Positions 18,701 through 29,482 are shown, numbered from the stretch's first letter. The stretch is 64,000 bases of DNA from Nocardia sp. NBC_01327 (GCF_035958815.1 NZ_CP108383.1:1674001-1738000); one strand, 5' to 3'. Program-made: numbers and translations. The notes: a model not told the origin generated them from the letters alone.

Positions 18701-19059
18701 GAGGGTAGCCTGCCGCTATAACCTCCTCTCGGGTGGGGGTATCGGCAAAACGACTGTCGCGCAGCGGTTTTCCGTTTTGTACCGACTTGCCCAAAGCTGT
18801 CCTGAAGTCGGACACGCCGTGACACGCCGGAGCTTTCGGGAAACGCCGAAGCCTCGCCAGTTCTGGAACCGATTCCCGCCGGAGCAGTGGCCGGTTGTTT
18901 GCTAGGCATTCGGCGCGCCGTGCCGCGCGGATGGGAAATTTCCTGAACTCGCACCACCCGTGGTCAGCGGCAACGTCCTGGTGGCCCGAGAAAAAGGCAC
19001 CGTGCGCCTCGCCCGTACCGCTGGTCAACAGCAGTCACAGGGGTACGGGAGAAAAACGA
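18701..19059. other. intergenic region between whiB3 and sigK
   Basis: A gap of 359 bases with both flanking genes on the minus strand. It must contain the sigK promoter. It is locally AT-richer than the genes. I could not place a SigK-type -35/-10 pair with confidence and see no supported coding frame. Confidence 0.4.
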
Positions 19060-19353
19060 CTATGCGACCGCCCGGCGGCGGTTACGGCGGGCGTGCATCT
19101 CACGCTCGGTCTCGGACATTCCACCCCAGATTCCGTACGGCTCACTCACCTTGAGGGCGTGTGAGCGGCACTGCAGCAGGACGGGGCAGGCCCGGCAGAC
19201 TTCCTTGGCGCGCATCTCGCGCTGGGCCCGAGCCCGGCCGCGTTCGCCGTCCGGATGGAAGAACACCGAAGAGTCCTGTCCCCGGCAGGACCCGCGCATC
19301 TGCCAGTCCCAGACATCGGCATTCGGACCAGGGAGGTGGGTCGGCATAGGCAT
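19060..19353 (-). CDS. whiB3: WhiB-family iron-sulfur regulator, WhiB3 type
   Basis: A 97-residue redox-sensing regulator that binds a [4Fe-4S] cluster through Cys23, Cys53, Cys56 and Cys62 (pattern C-x29-C-x2-C-x5-C) and contacts SigA through its beta-turn GIWGGMS (about 80-86). A basic tail (MHARRNRRRA) binds DNA. The start is the ATG at 19353, preceded by AGGAG; an open extension upstream with two extra Cys is not supported by a ribosome binding site. The position beside the Rv3415c-like gene and sigD matches whiB3 of M. tuberculosis, where it governs lipid synthesis and redox balance. Confidence 0.93.
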   Translation of the reverse strand: MPMPTHLPGPNADVWDWQMRGSCRGQDSSVFFHPDGERGRARAQREMRAKEVCRACPVLLQCRSHALKVSEPYGIWGGMSETEREMHARRNRRRAVA

Positions 19354-19493
19354 GGTGAACTCCTCTTGGTGCGAGCTCGTCGGCATTGTCGAGCGGTGCT
19401 TGTGGCAACAGTTGGGCGGCATCACCGGTGCCCCGGCGATCGCTATCCGTCGGCGGCCGTAATTTCACACGGCGCCGATGGCGGCGATGTCGT

Positions 19494-19523
19494 ACGTTAG
19501 GTCCGACAATGAATTCGAGTCAA
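19494..19523 (-). promoter_or_regulatory. candidate housekeeping promoter of whiB3
   Basis: On the minus strand TTGACT (19523-19518) is followed, after 18 bases, by TAACGT (19499-19494). This fits a SigA-type promoter and would give a leader of about 135 bases before the whiB3 start. The whole 19354-19965 gap is AT-rich compared with its surroundings and holds no other supported gene. Confidence 0.45.
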
Positions 19524-19965
19524 TAGTGCGTACCGCTGAGATTCAAATACTGGCGCATTAGAGAATTAACATCTTTGCTGTTTACAAAGTGGGTCGACTG
19601 TGGTGATACTGATTGGTTGCCCAGGAGTCGTCGTGGTGTGCGATAGCTCAGGTGAGTCGATGAAATGCCTGGTGAGGGCCGCTTTTCGGCAGCGAATGCG
19701 AGCTACTCCGGCTATGCGGGAGTAGCGATCAGCGTGATCTCAGCCATTGCGCCCGATCTCGCGGCGACGGTGGAGATGGCCGATTCGAGGCCGCCAGGTT
19801 AATAGCGCGAAACGCCATACGAATTCCTTACGGGCGTGCTGGCCGATAGCGAGCACAGATTTACGGAGTGGAAACATAAACGCAGTCGTGAATGCTGCGA
19901 TGTTGCTGCGCTTCTGTGATATGGCGACTGCGGCCGGCTCCGGTGGCACTGGTTACAGTGCGATA

Positions 19966-20934
19966 GTGCCTGTGCTCGAAGTGAACTCGCTACTCGCCGA
20001 TACCGCTTTCGGCGCCACCCCCGGCCGCGCTGCTGCCGGATTGCCCACACCGGGTGATTCTGCCGACAGTTGGCTGCGCGCGGTCGCGCTCGGCGGTGCC
20101 GGGCACTATGCCGCCGCCCGGACCGAACTCCGCCGCGCCCGCGCCGGGACCACCGATCCGGTCCTGCGCTCACTCACCCACAGTCTCGAAGGCTCCCTGC
20201 TGCGCCAGCTCGGCTGGCACGCGCACGCCGCCGTGGCCGACGGCCGCGCCGCCGCCCTCGTACTGTCCGCGAACCCCGCGCCCGGGCTCGGCGCGAGCGG
20301 TTCGGCCGGCGCCGGGGTCATCCTCAGGTCGGATATTGCTCGCGCCGAAGCGGTTTGCGATGCATTGACGGGCCTGGCCGCGGACGCTCTCGGCACCGCT
20401 CGCCCGGCGCTTGCTGCCCGGCTGCTGCGGCGTTGCCATACGCAGTTCGACGCGGTCTCGGACGAGTCCCCGGCCCTGTGGCGCCAGCGCATCCGCCTGC
20501 ACTGGGTGTCTGCTGAGACGGCGCTGTCGGCTCCCGGCGCCGGCTTGATCGCCGCGCCGGAACCCGATGGCCGGATTCCGCTCGTCGCGGCGGGCGGCGG
20601 CGGTACCCAGGATCCGGCCCTCGCGCATGCCGAAACGGCGCTGGCACTGGCTGAGAACTCGCCCTCGCAGCGCCATCGCGTGAAATCCCGGCTACTGGTC
20701 GCCGCGGCGGCCGCGGCCTCCGGGGACCTCGAGCGGTCCCGCCGCCTCGCCGCCGAAACCATCAGGGAATGCCGGGAATTCGAACTGCTGCCATTGCGCT
20801 GGGCATGCGCCATGCTGCGCTCGGGGGTGGACGCGGAGGCCGGCGGCGCTGCCGAGGCGGCCGAATGCGCACGTTTGCTGGAGGCTCGCGGAGGGCGATT
20901 GCGTTCGGCCACCGACCTTCTCGGCCGTCCCTGA
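19966..20934 (+). CDS. helical-repeat protein of unknown function (Rv3415c-like by position)
   Basis: A 322-residue protein rich in Ala, Leu and Arg, made of short amphipathic helices that suggest tetratricopeptide-like repeats (AVALGGAGHYAAARTELRRA, LAHAETALALAENSPSQRHRVKSRLLVAAAAAAS). No catalytic motif or membrane segment. The start is uncertain: I chose the GTG at 19966 because the sequence becomes protein-like from V-P-V-L-E-V-N-S-L-L-A-D; an ATG at 19921 or 19747 would add 15 or 73 residues of AT-rich, shadow-like sequence. It sits between whiB3 and sigD exactly as Rv3415c does in M. tuberculosis. A role as a scaffold for regulators is only inference. Confidence 0.7.
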   Translation: MPVLEVNSLLADTAFGATPGRAAAGLPTPGDSADSWLRAVALGGAGHYAAARTELRRARAGTTDPVLRSLTHSLEGSLLRQLGWHAHAAVADGRAAALVLSANPAPGLGASGSAGAGVILRSDIARAEAVCDALTGLAADALGTARPALAARLLRRCHTQFDAVSDESPALWRQRIRLHWVSAETALSAPGAGLIAAPEPDGRIPLVAAGGGGTQDPALAHAETALALAENSPSQRHRVKSRLLVAAAAAASGDLERSRRLAAETIRECREFELLPLRWACAMLRSGVDAEAGGAAEAAECARLLEARGGRLRSATDLLGRP

Positions 20935-21092
20935 GCAGTCCCCGAGATGTCCCTGAGTAGTCCCCGAGACTGACCCCCGTAACGACTGGCCCGAATGCGC
21001 CAGCCGCTATTGTTGGGACCGTTCCGCCCCTCCGCGGAAGCACCGGCCCGCCAGCCGTGGTGCCACTCGTAACGCCAGGAACAGCTCTGACG

Positions 21093-21674
21093 ATGAACAA
21101 CGCGGGTGAGGAGTTGGACCCAGCTGTCGTCGCTGCCGCAGCGCAGGGCGATCGGTCTGCTCTAGCCCAGGTACTGGAGAGCATCCGCCCACTGGTGGTG
21201 CGGTATTGCCGCGCGCGCATCGGGTCGGCCGAAAGAGGTCAGCTCTCCGCCGACGACGTCGCGCAGGAGGTTTGTCTGGCCGTCATGACAGCCCTGCCCC
21301 GTTATCAAGATCAGGGCCGACCGTTCATGGCTTTCGTGTACGGCATCGCCTCCCACAAAGTCGCCGACGCTCATCGCAATGCCGCCCGTAACAAAGCGGA
21401 TGCCATGGCCGAAGTACCGGATGTCATATCCACCGACCAGGGGCCGGAACAGCGCGCTCTCGATTCGGAAACGAGTCGGCAGATGAACAGTCTGCTGGCC
21501 ACGCTTCCGGAAAAGCACCGCGAGATCCTGATCCTCCGCCTGGTTATGGGTTTGTCAGCCGAAGAAACAGCAGTTGCCGTGGGCAGTACGGCAGGTGCTA
21601 TACGAGTCGCCCAGCATCGGGCACTCGCGAAACTCAAGTCTCAAGTGGCGAGGGCAGGTGAAATGTATGGCTAG
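21093..21674 (+). CDS. sigD: ECF RNA polymerase sigma factor SigD
   Basis: A 193-residue group 4 sigma factor with region 2 (about 30-95: PLVVRYCRARIG, DVAQEVCLAVMTALPRYQ, FMAFVYGIASHKVADAHR) and region 4 (about 130-185: LLATLPEKHREILILRLVMGLSAEETAVAVGSTAGAIRVAQHRAL). The ATG at 21093 yields MNNAGEELD; 12 upstream codons are also open. The stop overlaps the rsdA start by 8 bases, so the factor and its inhibitor are made together. In mycobacteria SigD is active in stationary phase and hypoxia. Confidence 0.95.
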   Translation: MNNAGEELDPAVVAAAAQGDRSALAQVLESIRPLVVRYCRARIGSAERGQLSADDVAQEVCLAVMTALPRYQDQGRPFMAFVYGIASHKVADAHRNAARNKADAMAEVPDVISTDQGPEQRALDSETSRQMNSLLATLPEKHREILILRLVMGLSAEETAVAVGSTAGAIRVAQHRALAKLKSQVARAGEMYG

Positions 21675-22809
21675 GGATGGCGAGCGCGGTCGGGGCGACT
21701 GGAAGCGGCTTGGATCGCAGAACAGCGGTCCCTACGCCGAGGCGTCCGGTGACACCGGACCGGTGGACATTGCGGCAGTGCGCCGTGACGACGCGCTGAT
21801 CGATGCCATCTCCGGCGACGGGCCCGTGCAAACGGGAACGGGTGAGGAGTATCAGCTCGCGGCCCTACTCGCGAACTGGCGTGCGGAGATTCTGGAAGAG
21901 CCGATGCCGGCCGGACCGGATCTGGACACCATTGTCGCGGCGGTCAATCAGGAGATCGGCGCCCGGGACGCGCGGATCGGAGCCCAGTCGGGCGGGCGAC
22001 TACGGCTCGTGCGTCCGCTGCTCGGTGCGGCTGCGGCCCTCGCTTTGATCATCGGCGGTCTGTCCGCCTTCTCCTACAACGCAAATCCCGGTGATCCGCT
22101 GTGGCGGGTCAAGGAGGTTGTGTTCAGTGAGCAGGCGCAGTCCACGGTGGTCGCGCGGGCCGATGATGCGCTGACCCAGGCGCAGCAGCTCATCAGCGAC
22201 GGACATCCGGAGCAGGCGCAGGCCGCGATGGAGAGTGCCTCGGCAAATGCGAATCAGGTCAATGACGACACCAAGAAGACCGATCTGCAGAACCGCTGGC
22301 AGGTATTGCTGACGCAGCTGAAGTCGGCGGCGCCGAGTGTCTACAACTCGCTGGCTCCGACGACATCGCCGAGTTCCGCGATCACCACGCTCCCGCCGGT
22401 GACTGTCGTGCCGAACCCCGCCAACCCGAGTGTCACTGTCGCACCGACATTGCCGCCGGAAACCCATGGCGGCGGAACCGGACCGACCTACGATCCGCGC
22501 TTCGCCCCGCCCGTCGAACCGGAACCGTCCACGGCTCCGCACAGCGGCGGGGGCGTCACCCCACCGGTCACCGTGCCCACGGTGCCGCCTTCGGTGGACG
22601 TGACGGAGCCTCCGGTGACCGTTCCGCCGCAGACCTCCCCGGCCAGTGAGCCGGGCGGGCCTGCGGGCGGGGGTACCGCGCCGGCCGGTGGTCAGCAGCC
22701 GGTCACGCAGCCGCCGGTGGAGAAGCCGTCACCGGCTCCTCCGGTGGTGCCACCGGTGACTCTCGTTCCGACCGTGCCGTCGGCACCGCTGGGTGGATTG
22801 CCCAAGTGA
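21667..22809 (+). CDS. rsdA: anti-sigma-D factor RsdA
   Basis: A 380-residue single-pass membrane protein. The N terminus holds the SigD-binding element (VDIAAVRRDDALIDAIS, about 36-52), followed by a second helix region, one transmembrane segment (about 117-140, LLGAAAALALIIGGLSAF) and a long Pro/Thr-rich tail outside the cell. Its release in mycobacteria needs site-specific proteolysis by ClpXP of the N terminus. The ATG at 21667 overlaps the last codons of sigD. Longer than mycobacterial RsdA mainly because of the tail. Confidence 0.93.
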   Translation: MARDGERGRGDWKRLGSQNSGPYAEASGDTGPVDIAAVRRDDALIDAISGDGPVQTGTGEEYQLAALLANWRAEILEEPMPAGPDLDTIVAAVNQEIGARDARIGAQSGGRLRLVRPLLGAAAALALIIGGLSAFSYNANPGDPLWRVKEVVFSEQAQSTVVARADDALTQAQQLISDGHPEQAQAAMESASANANQVNDDTKKTDLQNRWQVLLTQLKSAAPSVYNSLAPTTSPSSAITTLPPVTVVPNPANPSVTVAPTLPPETHGGGTGPTYDPRFAPPVEPEPSTAPHSGGGVTPPVTVPTVPPSVDVTEPPVTVPPQTSPASEPGGPAGGGTAPAGGQQPVTQPPVEKPSPAPPVVPPVTLVPTVPSAPLGGLPK

Positions 22810-22832
22810 GTCGCGCACAGGCGTAGAAAAAC

Positions 22833-22853
22833 AGCCGACCGAGATGGTCGGCT
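22833..22853 (+). terminator. terminator after rsdA
   Basis: AGCCGACC-GAGAT-GGTCGGCT, an 8-bp perfect stem followed by TCTTCAT, 24 bases after the rsdA stop. Confidence 0.75.
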
Positions 22854-22863
22854 TCTTCATACC

Positions 22864-22904
22864 GAAAACGGGCCTGCGTTCCAACTGGACGCAGGCCCGT
22901 TTTC
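22864..22904 (-). terminator. terminator of the DUF5319 gene
   Basis: A 16-bp perfect stem (GAAAACGGGCCTGCGT with its complement) around a 9-base loop. With the A-tract on one side and a T-tract on the other it can stop transcription from both directions; it ends 6 bases from the DUF5319 stop codon. Confidence 0.8.
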
Positions 22905-22909
22905 AGTTT

Positions 22910-23323
22910 CTAGACGTCGAACCCGTCGAACCCGTCGCCGTGCAACGCCTCGTTCATCGAGGCGTCGGCATAACCACGGCAGTAATCCCAGGTGACGTAC
23001 GCCTCGGGAGTCGGGTCGTAGGCAGGTTCATGGGGGCGTACCGTACCGTCCACCAATAGCTGGAGGAGGTTGGCGCGCAACATATCCCAGTCGTGGTAGT
23101 GGTCCTGTCGGCAGTCCTCGCAGCTGACCACGAGACCGCGGATTCCGCGGTGGGCCAGCAATGCCTCATATACCGCGAGGTCGGCGAGATCCTCTTCGAC
23201 CGCTAGGCGCTCGTGAGGATCCAACGGTTCCCCCGGCTCGATGGCATCGAGCGCGGCCGACGGGTCGGAGGGATCTCCGGCGAATGGATCCGGCGGCAAG
23301 CCAGGTGGTAGATGGTCACGCAC
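22910..23323 (-). CDS. DUF5319 family protein (Rv3412-like)
   Basis: A 137-residue acidic protein, no signal peptide or membrane helix. The core has a CxxC pair in VSCEDCRQDHYHDWDML (about 67-83) and a second Cys in WDYCRGYAD (about 112-120), suggesting metal or redox binding, followed by a short acidic tail (DGFDGFDV). It is the family found between rsdA and guaB2 in mycolata; the function is not known. It starts at a GTG and is monocistronic, with its own terminator. Confidence 0.85.
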   Translation of the reverse strand: MRDHLPPGLPPDPFAGDPSDPSAALDAIEPGEPLDPHERLAVEEDLADLAVYEALLAHRGIRGLVVSCEDCRQDHYHDWDMLRANLLQLLVDGTVRPHEPAYDPTPEAYVTWDYCRGYADASMNEALHGDGFDGFDV

Positions 23324-23424
23324 AGTCCCACGGTACGCAGAAAGAGGGTGTCTGCGCCAGCGCTGTTAGGTATTTGCCCTCTGTTATCTGCTGTGTTCAA
23401 TTGCCCTCCGCTTCGCTCCGGGGG

Positions 23425-23515
23425 GTTCGTGGCCCTGTTACCCGGTTCTTCCCTCCCTGCGCTCGCCGCTGCGCGGCATTGCTCCGCTCAGTCCAGAACC
23501 GGGCGGGCCACGAAC
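23425..23515. repeat. large stem-loop between DUF5319 and guaB2
   Basis: Outer arms GTTCGTGGCCC (23425-23435) and GGGCCACGAAC (23505-23515), inner arms CCCGGTTCT (23441-23449) and AGAACCGGG (23495-23503). The stem totals 20 pairs with one bulge (5 bases on one side, 1 on the other) and a 45-base loop. It is flanked by CCTCCGCTTCGCTCCGG, whose reverse complement matches 10002-10018 at 16 of 17 bases. This looks like a dispersed palindromic element, or a leader structure of guaB2. The remaining gap (23324-23713) has no gene that I can support. Confidence 0.6.
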
Positions 23516-23629
23516 TTGGGGCGAAGGGCCTTTGCTGTGGATGTTCTGGTGGTGCAGCGCACACGGCTCAGGCGTGGCTGCTGTTCGGAATTGCGGGACA
23601 GATACCATGGTTGACCAAAGGCCGGGTAG

Positions 23630-25258
<1,629 letters not shown>

Positions 25259-25280
25259 TTGTTTCCGCTCGTTTCGCGCC

Positions 25281-25305
25281 CTGCCCCGGTCGAGTGCCGG
25301 GGCAG
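25281..25305 (+). terminator. attenuator or terminator between guaB2 and guaB3
   Basis: CTGCCCCGG / CCGGGGCAG, a 9-bp perfect stem with a 7-base loop. No T run follows, so partial read-through into guaB3 is plausible. Confidence 0.6.
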
Positions 25306-25356
25306 TTGTGCGGAGTAGCGGAGTGCGGCAATCAGATACAGAGAGGACTGACTCGC

Positions 25357-26490
25357 ATGCGCGATATGGTCGAGATCGGCATGGGCCGGACTGCCCGGCG
25401 CACCTACGAGCTGGACGATATCGACATCGTGCCGTCCCGGCGGACTCGTTCGTCGAAGCAGGTGTCCGTGGGCTGGCAGCTCGATGCCTACCGGTTCGAG
25501 ATTCCGTTCCTGGCGCATCCGACCGATGCGCTGGTGTCGCCGCGGTTCGCCATCGAGCTGGGCAAGGCCGGCGGGCTGGGTGTCATCAACGGTGAGGGTC
25601 TGTGGGCCCGGCACGCCGATGTCGAGGCCAAGATCCAGCAGCTGACCGAGGTCGCCGAGAAGGAGGGCACCGAGGCCGCTGTGGCACTGCTGCAGGAGCT
25701 GCACGCCGCGCCCATGCGGCCCGAGCTGCTGGCCGCCGCTGTCGCCGAGGTGCGTGCCGCCGGTGTGACCACCGCGGTGCGGGTCAGCCCGCAGAACGCG
25801 CGTGCGCTCACCCCGGGTCTGGTGCAGGCCGGGATCGATCTGCTGGTCGTGCACGGCACCATCATCTCCGCCGAGCATGTCGGTGATGGTGAGCCGCTGA
25901 ACCTCAAGACCTTCATCGCCGAACTGGATGTGCCCGTGGTGGCCGGCGGCGTGAGCGATCACCGCACCGCGCTGCACCTCATGCGCACCGGTGCGGCCGG
26001 CGTGATCGTGGGTTACGGCTCGATGCAGGGCGCCACGACCACCAATGAGGTGCTCGGCATCCGCCTGCCCATGGCCACCGCCATCGCCGATGCCGCGGCC
26101 GCCCGCCGCGACTACCTGGACGAGACCGGTGGTCGCTACGTGCATGTGATCGCCGACGGCGAGACGCTGTCCTCCGGTCATATCGCCAAGGCCATCGCCT
26201 GCGGCGCCGACGCGGTCATGCTCGGCGTGCCGCTGTCGCTGGCACAGGAGGCGCCCGGTGCCGGCTGGTACTGGCCGTCCGCCGCCGCGCACCCGTCGGT
26301 CCCGCGCGGCGCGCTGCTGCCCTACGCCATCGAGGAGGAGCGCGTCCCGCTCGCGCAGGTGCTCGAGGGGCCGTCCAACGACCCGTTCGGTTCGCTGAAT
26401 CTGGTTGGCGGCCTGCGTCGTGCGATGGCCAAGACCGGCTACTCGGACCTCAAGGAGTTCCAGAAGGTCGGCCTGAACATCAGGGTTTAA
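25357..26490 (+). CDS. guaB3: GuaB3 family IMP dehydrogenase-related protein
   Basis: A 377-residue TIM-barrel protein of the IMPDH/GMP reductase superfamily without CBS domains. The phosphate loop is present (VIVGYGSMQGATTTNEVLG, about 217-235), but the IMPDH motif GSICTT is replaced by GSMQGATTT, so the nucleophilic Cys is missing. Actinobacterial GuaB3 proteins are conserved beside guaB2; the M. tuberculosis enzyme does not show IMPDH activity. AGAGAGGA precedes the ATG at 25357. A different reaction or a regulatory role on guanine synthesis is plausible. Confidence 0.92.
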   Translation: MRDMVEIGMGRTARRTYELDDIDIVPSRRTRSSKQVSVGWQLDAYRFEIPFLAHPTDALVSPRFAIELGKAGGLGVINGEGLWARHADVEAKIQQLTEVAEKEGTEAAVALLQELHAAPMRPELLAAAVAEVRAAGVTTAVRVSPQNARALTPGLVQAGIDLLVVHGTIISAEHVGDGEPLNLKTFIAELDVPVVAGGVSDHRTALHLMRTGAAGVIVGYGSMQGATTTNEVLGIRLPMATAIADAAAARRDYLDETGGRYVHVIADGETLSSGHIAKAIACGADAVMLGVPLSLAQEAPGAGWYWPSAAAHPSVPRGALLPYAIEEERVPLAQVLEGPSNDPFGSLNLVGGLRRAMAKTGYSDLKEFQKVGLNIRV

Positions 26491-26538
26491 GTGTTGCCTC
26501 TACGAGACGAACAACGTGGTTGACAGCGGCCCAAGATC

Positions 26539-26585
26539 TTCGCCCCCTGTTCATCCGCCTTCGGGCGTGATGGGCAGGGGGCGAA
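26539..26585. terminator. branched bidirectional terminator
   Basis: TTCGCCCCCTG (26539-26549) pairs perfectly with CAGGGGGCGAA (26575-26585), and inside it CGCC-TTCG-GGCG forms a second stable hairpin. It lies between guaB3 and the convergent hydrolase gene. Confidence 0.75.
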
Positions 26586-26693
26586 ATCTGTAGGGCCGAT
26601 ACCGCTCGTGATGTTCTCAAGGGCGACAACTGATCTCGTGAGGTCGGGGTAACTCCCCGGGTACCCCCGAAATAGTTTCCGCTCCCAACCGCA

Positions 26694-27569
26694 CTACGCG
26701 TCGGTACCGTCGACGGCACCCAAGTTGCGCGCTGAAGGTTCGGAGAGGCGGGTCAGCATGCGGGGGTTGGTCGTCGAGTTGCGGGGGACGATGTGGTCGT
26801 GCAGGAATTCGCGGATGGCGGTGTTGACGGCTACCGGGTGGGTGATGCTGACGGTTTGGCGGCCGCCTTCGATTTCCAGGTAGCGGGCGTCGGGGAGGCG
26901 GTCGGCGAGTTCGCGGGCGTGGGCGCGGGGGACGCCGCTGTGGGTGGGGTGGATAACCAGTGCGGGGCAGCTGATCTGGTGTAGTCGGTCCAGGATCGAG
27001 TCGCGGGTGAGGAGGGCGCCGGCGGCCACCTCGATGGCATCCGGATCGCGGGCCAGCCAGCGTTCCACCCAGATGGTGCGGGACCACTCGTCGTCGCCGA
27101 TGAGCCAGTGCGCCAGATGATCGGCCAGGGCCGGGCGCGGGCCGTCCTCATTCCATTTGTCCAGGAAATTGCGGGCATTGGCGAGTTCGGTGCGGGAGGG
27201 TTCGTGCGCCTCGGTGCTCATGAGCACGAGTGCCGTCACGCGTTCGGGCGCGAGCAGGGCCGCGCGCAGCGCGATGAACCCGCCCTGCGAGATCCCGCCC
27301 AGCACCGCCTGCTGCGCGCCGACTTGATCCAGCACGGTCAGCGCGTCGCGGGCGCAGGTCCAATACGTGAACGGCAGCCCCTCGTCACGAGTGCGACCGT
27401 GCCCGCGGGCATCCCAGGACACCAGCCGGAACTCCGGGGTCAATGCGGCCGTTTGCGAGGCGAACATTGTTCTGTCCATGAGGAATTCGTGCCCCAGCAG
27501 CAGTACCGGACCCTCGCCCCCGCTGTCTTCGTAGTGGATCTCTGCATCGATCGCACGGGCGAATGGCAC
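26694..27569 (-). CDS. alpha/beta hydrolase
   Basis: A 291-residue hydrolase of the alpha/beta superfamily: an oxyanion region LLLGHEFLMDR near 25-35, WDARGHGRT near 53-61 and a nucleophile elbow GISQGG (Ser near 91). The His is probably in SITHPVAVN near 243. The usual acid loop (G-x-x-D-x-x-V-P) reads HPTHSGVP, so the third triad member is not where expected. The start could be a GTG at 27569 or a TTG at 27599; I prefer the GTG. The gene diverges from guaA. Substrate unknown. Confidence 0.8.
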   Translation of the reverse strand: MPFARAIDAEIHYEDSGGEGPVLLLGHEFLMDRTMFASQTAALTPEFRLVSWDARGHGRTRDEGLPFTYWTCARDALTVLDQVGAQQAVLGGISQGGFIALRAALLAPERVTALVLMSTEAHEPSRTELANARNFLDKWNEDGPRPALADHLAHWLIGDDEWSRTIWVERWLARDPDAIEVAAGALLTRDSILDRLHQISCPALVIHPTHSGVPRAHARELADRLPDARYLEIEGGRQTVSITHPVAVNTAIREFLHDHIVPRNSTTNPRMLTRLSEPSARNLGAVDGTDA

Positions 27570-27869
27570 GAGGTAGAGGATAGCCAGCAGCGGTGACAAT
27601 CAGCGTGGCTTTCCCGGCCACCGGTCCGCCCCGGGCCCCTGGACCCCTCGCTTCGAGCCCGAGTGCCCTCCGCTGCCGGGCCACTGTGCTCTACCGCCGC
27701 GGCCCGCGCGCCGGTATCGTCCGCCCGGCGAATCGACCGCACAGCGCGCACCGGCATCGAACTGTGCTTGCAAGGGCTGTCCGACGTCGACAAAGGCTGT
27801 TCCGTCGCCGGTCCGGAGTTTCGGAGAGGCGGCACAGGTGTGCTCTGTGTCGCTCTTTAGACTCACAGA

Positions 27870-29429
27870 GTGGCAGATACCCAGCGACCAGTCCTTGTTG
27901 TCGACTTCGGCGCGCAGTACGCGCAGCTGATCGCGCGCCGGGTGCGCGAGGCCAGTGTGTACTCCGAGGTGGTTCCGCATACGGCCACCGTCGAGGAGAT
28001 CGCGGAGAAGAACCCTCTCGCCGTGATTCTTTCGGGTGGTCCGTCCAGTGTGTATGCCGAGGGGGCGCCGCAGCTGGATCCGCGGCTGTTCGATCTCGAT
28101 GTGCCGGTTTTCGGTATCTGCTACGGCTTCCAGGCCATGGCGCAGGCGCTCGGCGGCACCGTTTCGCATACCGGAACCCGTGAATACGGGCGTACCGAGT
28201 TGAGTGTGGACGGCGGCATTCTGCACGGCGGACTGCCGACCCGGCAGCCGGTGTGGATGAGCCACGGTGACGCGGTCACCGATGCGCCCGCCGGTTTCGA
28301 GGTGACCGGTACCTCCGCCGGTGCGCCGGTCGCGGCGTTCGAGAATTTGGAGCGGCGGCTCGCGGGTGTGCAGTACCACCCGGAGGTGCTGCATTCGCCG
28401 CACGGCCAGCAGGTGTTGAGCCGGTTCCTGCACGAGATCGCCGGGATTCCGGCGGCGTGGACGGCGTCGAATATCGCCGAGGCGCTGGTCGCTCAGGTGC
28501 GCGAGCAGGTCGGTGACGGTCACGCCATCTGCGGTCTGTCCGGCGGTGTGGATTCCGCGGTGGCGGCGGCGCTGGTGCAGCGGGCCATCGGCGACAAGCT
28601 GACCTGCGTGTTCGTCGATCACGGACTGCTGCGAGCGGGCGAGCGGGAGCAGGTGCAGCGCGATTTCGTCGCCGCCACCGGCGCCCGGCTGGTGACCGTC
28701 GACGCGGTGGACAAGTTCCTCGGTGAGCTGAAGGGCGTCACCGATCCGGAGGAGAAGCGCAAGATCATCGGCCGGGAGTTCATCCGGTCGTTCGAGGATG
28801 CGGTGTCCGAAGTGGTCGGTGAGCAGGGCGAGACCAAGGTGGAGTACCTGGTTCAGGGCACGCTCTACCCCGACGTGGTCGAGTCCGGCGGCGGTACCGG
28901 TACCGCGAATATCAAGAGCCACCACAATGTCGGCGGGCTGCCGGACGATCTCGAATTCGATCTGGTCGAACCGCTGCGCCTGCTCTTCAAGGACGAGGTC
29001 CGCGCGGTCGGCCGCGAACTCGGCCTGCCCGAGGAAATCGTTGCGCGCCAGCCGTTCCCGGGCCCGGGTCTGGCCATTCGCATTATCGGCGAGGTGAATC
29101 AGGACCGGCTGGACCTGCTGCGGCAGGCCGATGCCATCGCCCGCGAGGAGCTCACGGCCGCCGGTCTGGACAAGCAGATCTGGCAGTGCCCCGTGGTGCT
29201 GCTGGCCGATGTGCGCAGTGTCGGCGTGCAGGGCGACGGCCGCACCTACGGTCATCCGATCGTGCTGCGCCCGGTGTCCAGCGAGGACGCCATGACGGCC
29301 GACTGGACCCGCCTGCCGTACGAAGTGCTGGAACGCATTTCGACCCGCATCACCAATGAGGTGCCGGACGTCAACCGCGTGGTGCTCGATGTGACGAGCA
29401 AGCCGCCGGGCACCATCGAATGGGAGTGA
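27870..29429 (+). CDS. guaA: GMP synthase (glutamine-hydrolysing)
   Basis: Aminates XMP to GMP using glutamine and ATP. The 519-residue protein has a class I glutamine amidotransferase domain (about 8-198; Cys84 in GICYGFQAM, His in QYHPEV near 170), an ATP pyrophosphatase domain (about 205-390; the PP loop [10 protein letters not shown] near 222) and a C-terminal dimerisation domain ending in the conserved KPPGTIEWE. It starts at a GTG. guaB2, guaB3 and guaA lie within 6 kb on the same strand but are separated by a hydrolase gene on the other strand, so guaA has its own promoter. Confidence 0.97.
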   Translation: MADTQRPVLVVDFGAQYAQLIARRVREASVYSEVVPHTATVEEIAEKNPLAVILSGGPSSVYAEGAPQLDPRLFDLDVPVFGICYGFQAMAQALGGTVSHTGTREYGRTELSVDGGILHGGLPTRQPVWMSHGDAVTDAPAGFEVTGTSAGAPVAAFENLERRLAGVQYHPEVLHSPHGQQVLSRFLHEIAGIPAAWTASNIAEALVAQVREQVGDGHAICGLSGGVDSAVAAALVQRAIGDKLTCVFVDHGLLRAGEREQVQRDFVAATGARLVTVDAVDKFLGELKGVTDPEEKRKIIGREFIRSFEDAVSEVVGEQGETKVEYLVQGTLYPDVVESGGGTGTANIKSHHNVGGLPDDLEFDLVEPLRLLFKDEVRAVGRELGLPEEIVARQPFPGPGLAIRIIGEVNQDRLDLLRQADAIAREELTAAGLDKQIWQCPVVLLADVRSVGVQGDGRTYGHPIVLRPVSSEDAMTADWTRLPYEVLERISTRITNEVPDVNRVVLDVTSKPPGTIEWE

Positions 29430-29450
29430 GCTGACTCCCCGGACATGACG

Positions 29451-29482
29451 AAGGCCCCTTGCCATTGCTGGCGAGGGGCCTT
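29451..29482. terminator. terminator after guaA
   Basis: AAGGCCCCTTGCC pairs with GGCGAGGGGCCTT (13 bp with one G-T wobble) around a 6-base loop. It also ends the minus-strand genes that converge on guaA. Confidence 0.8.
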
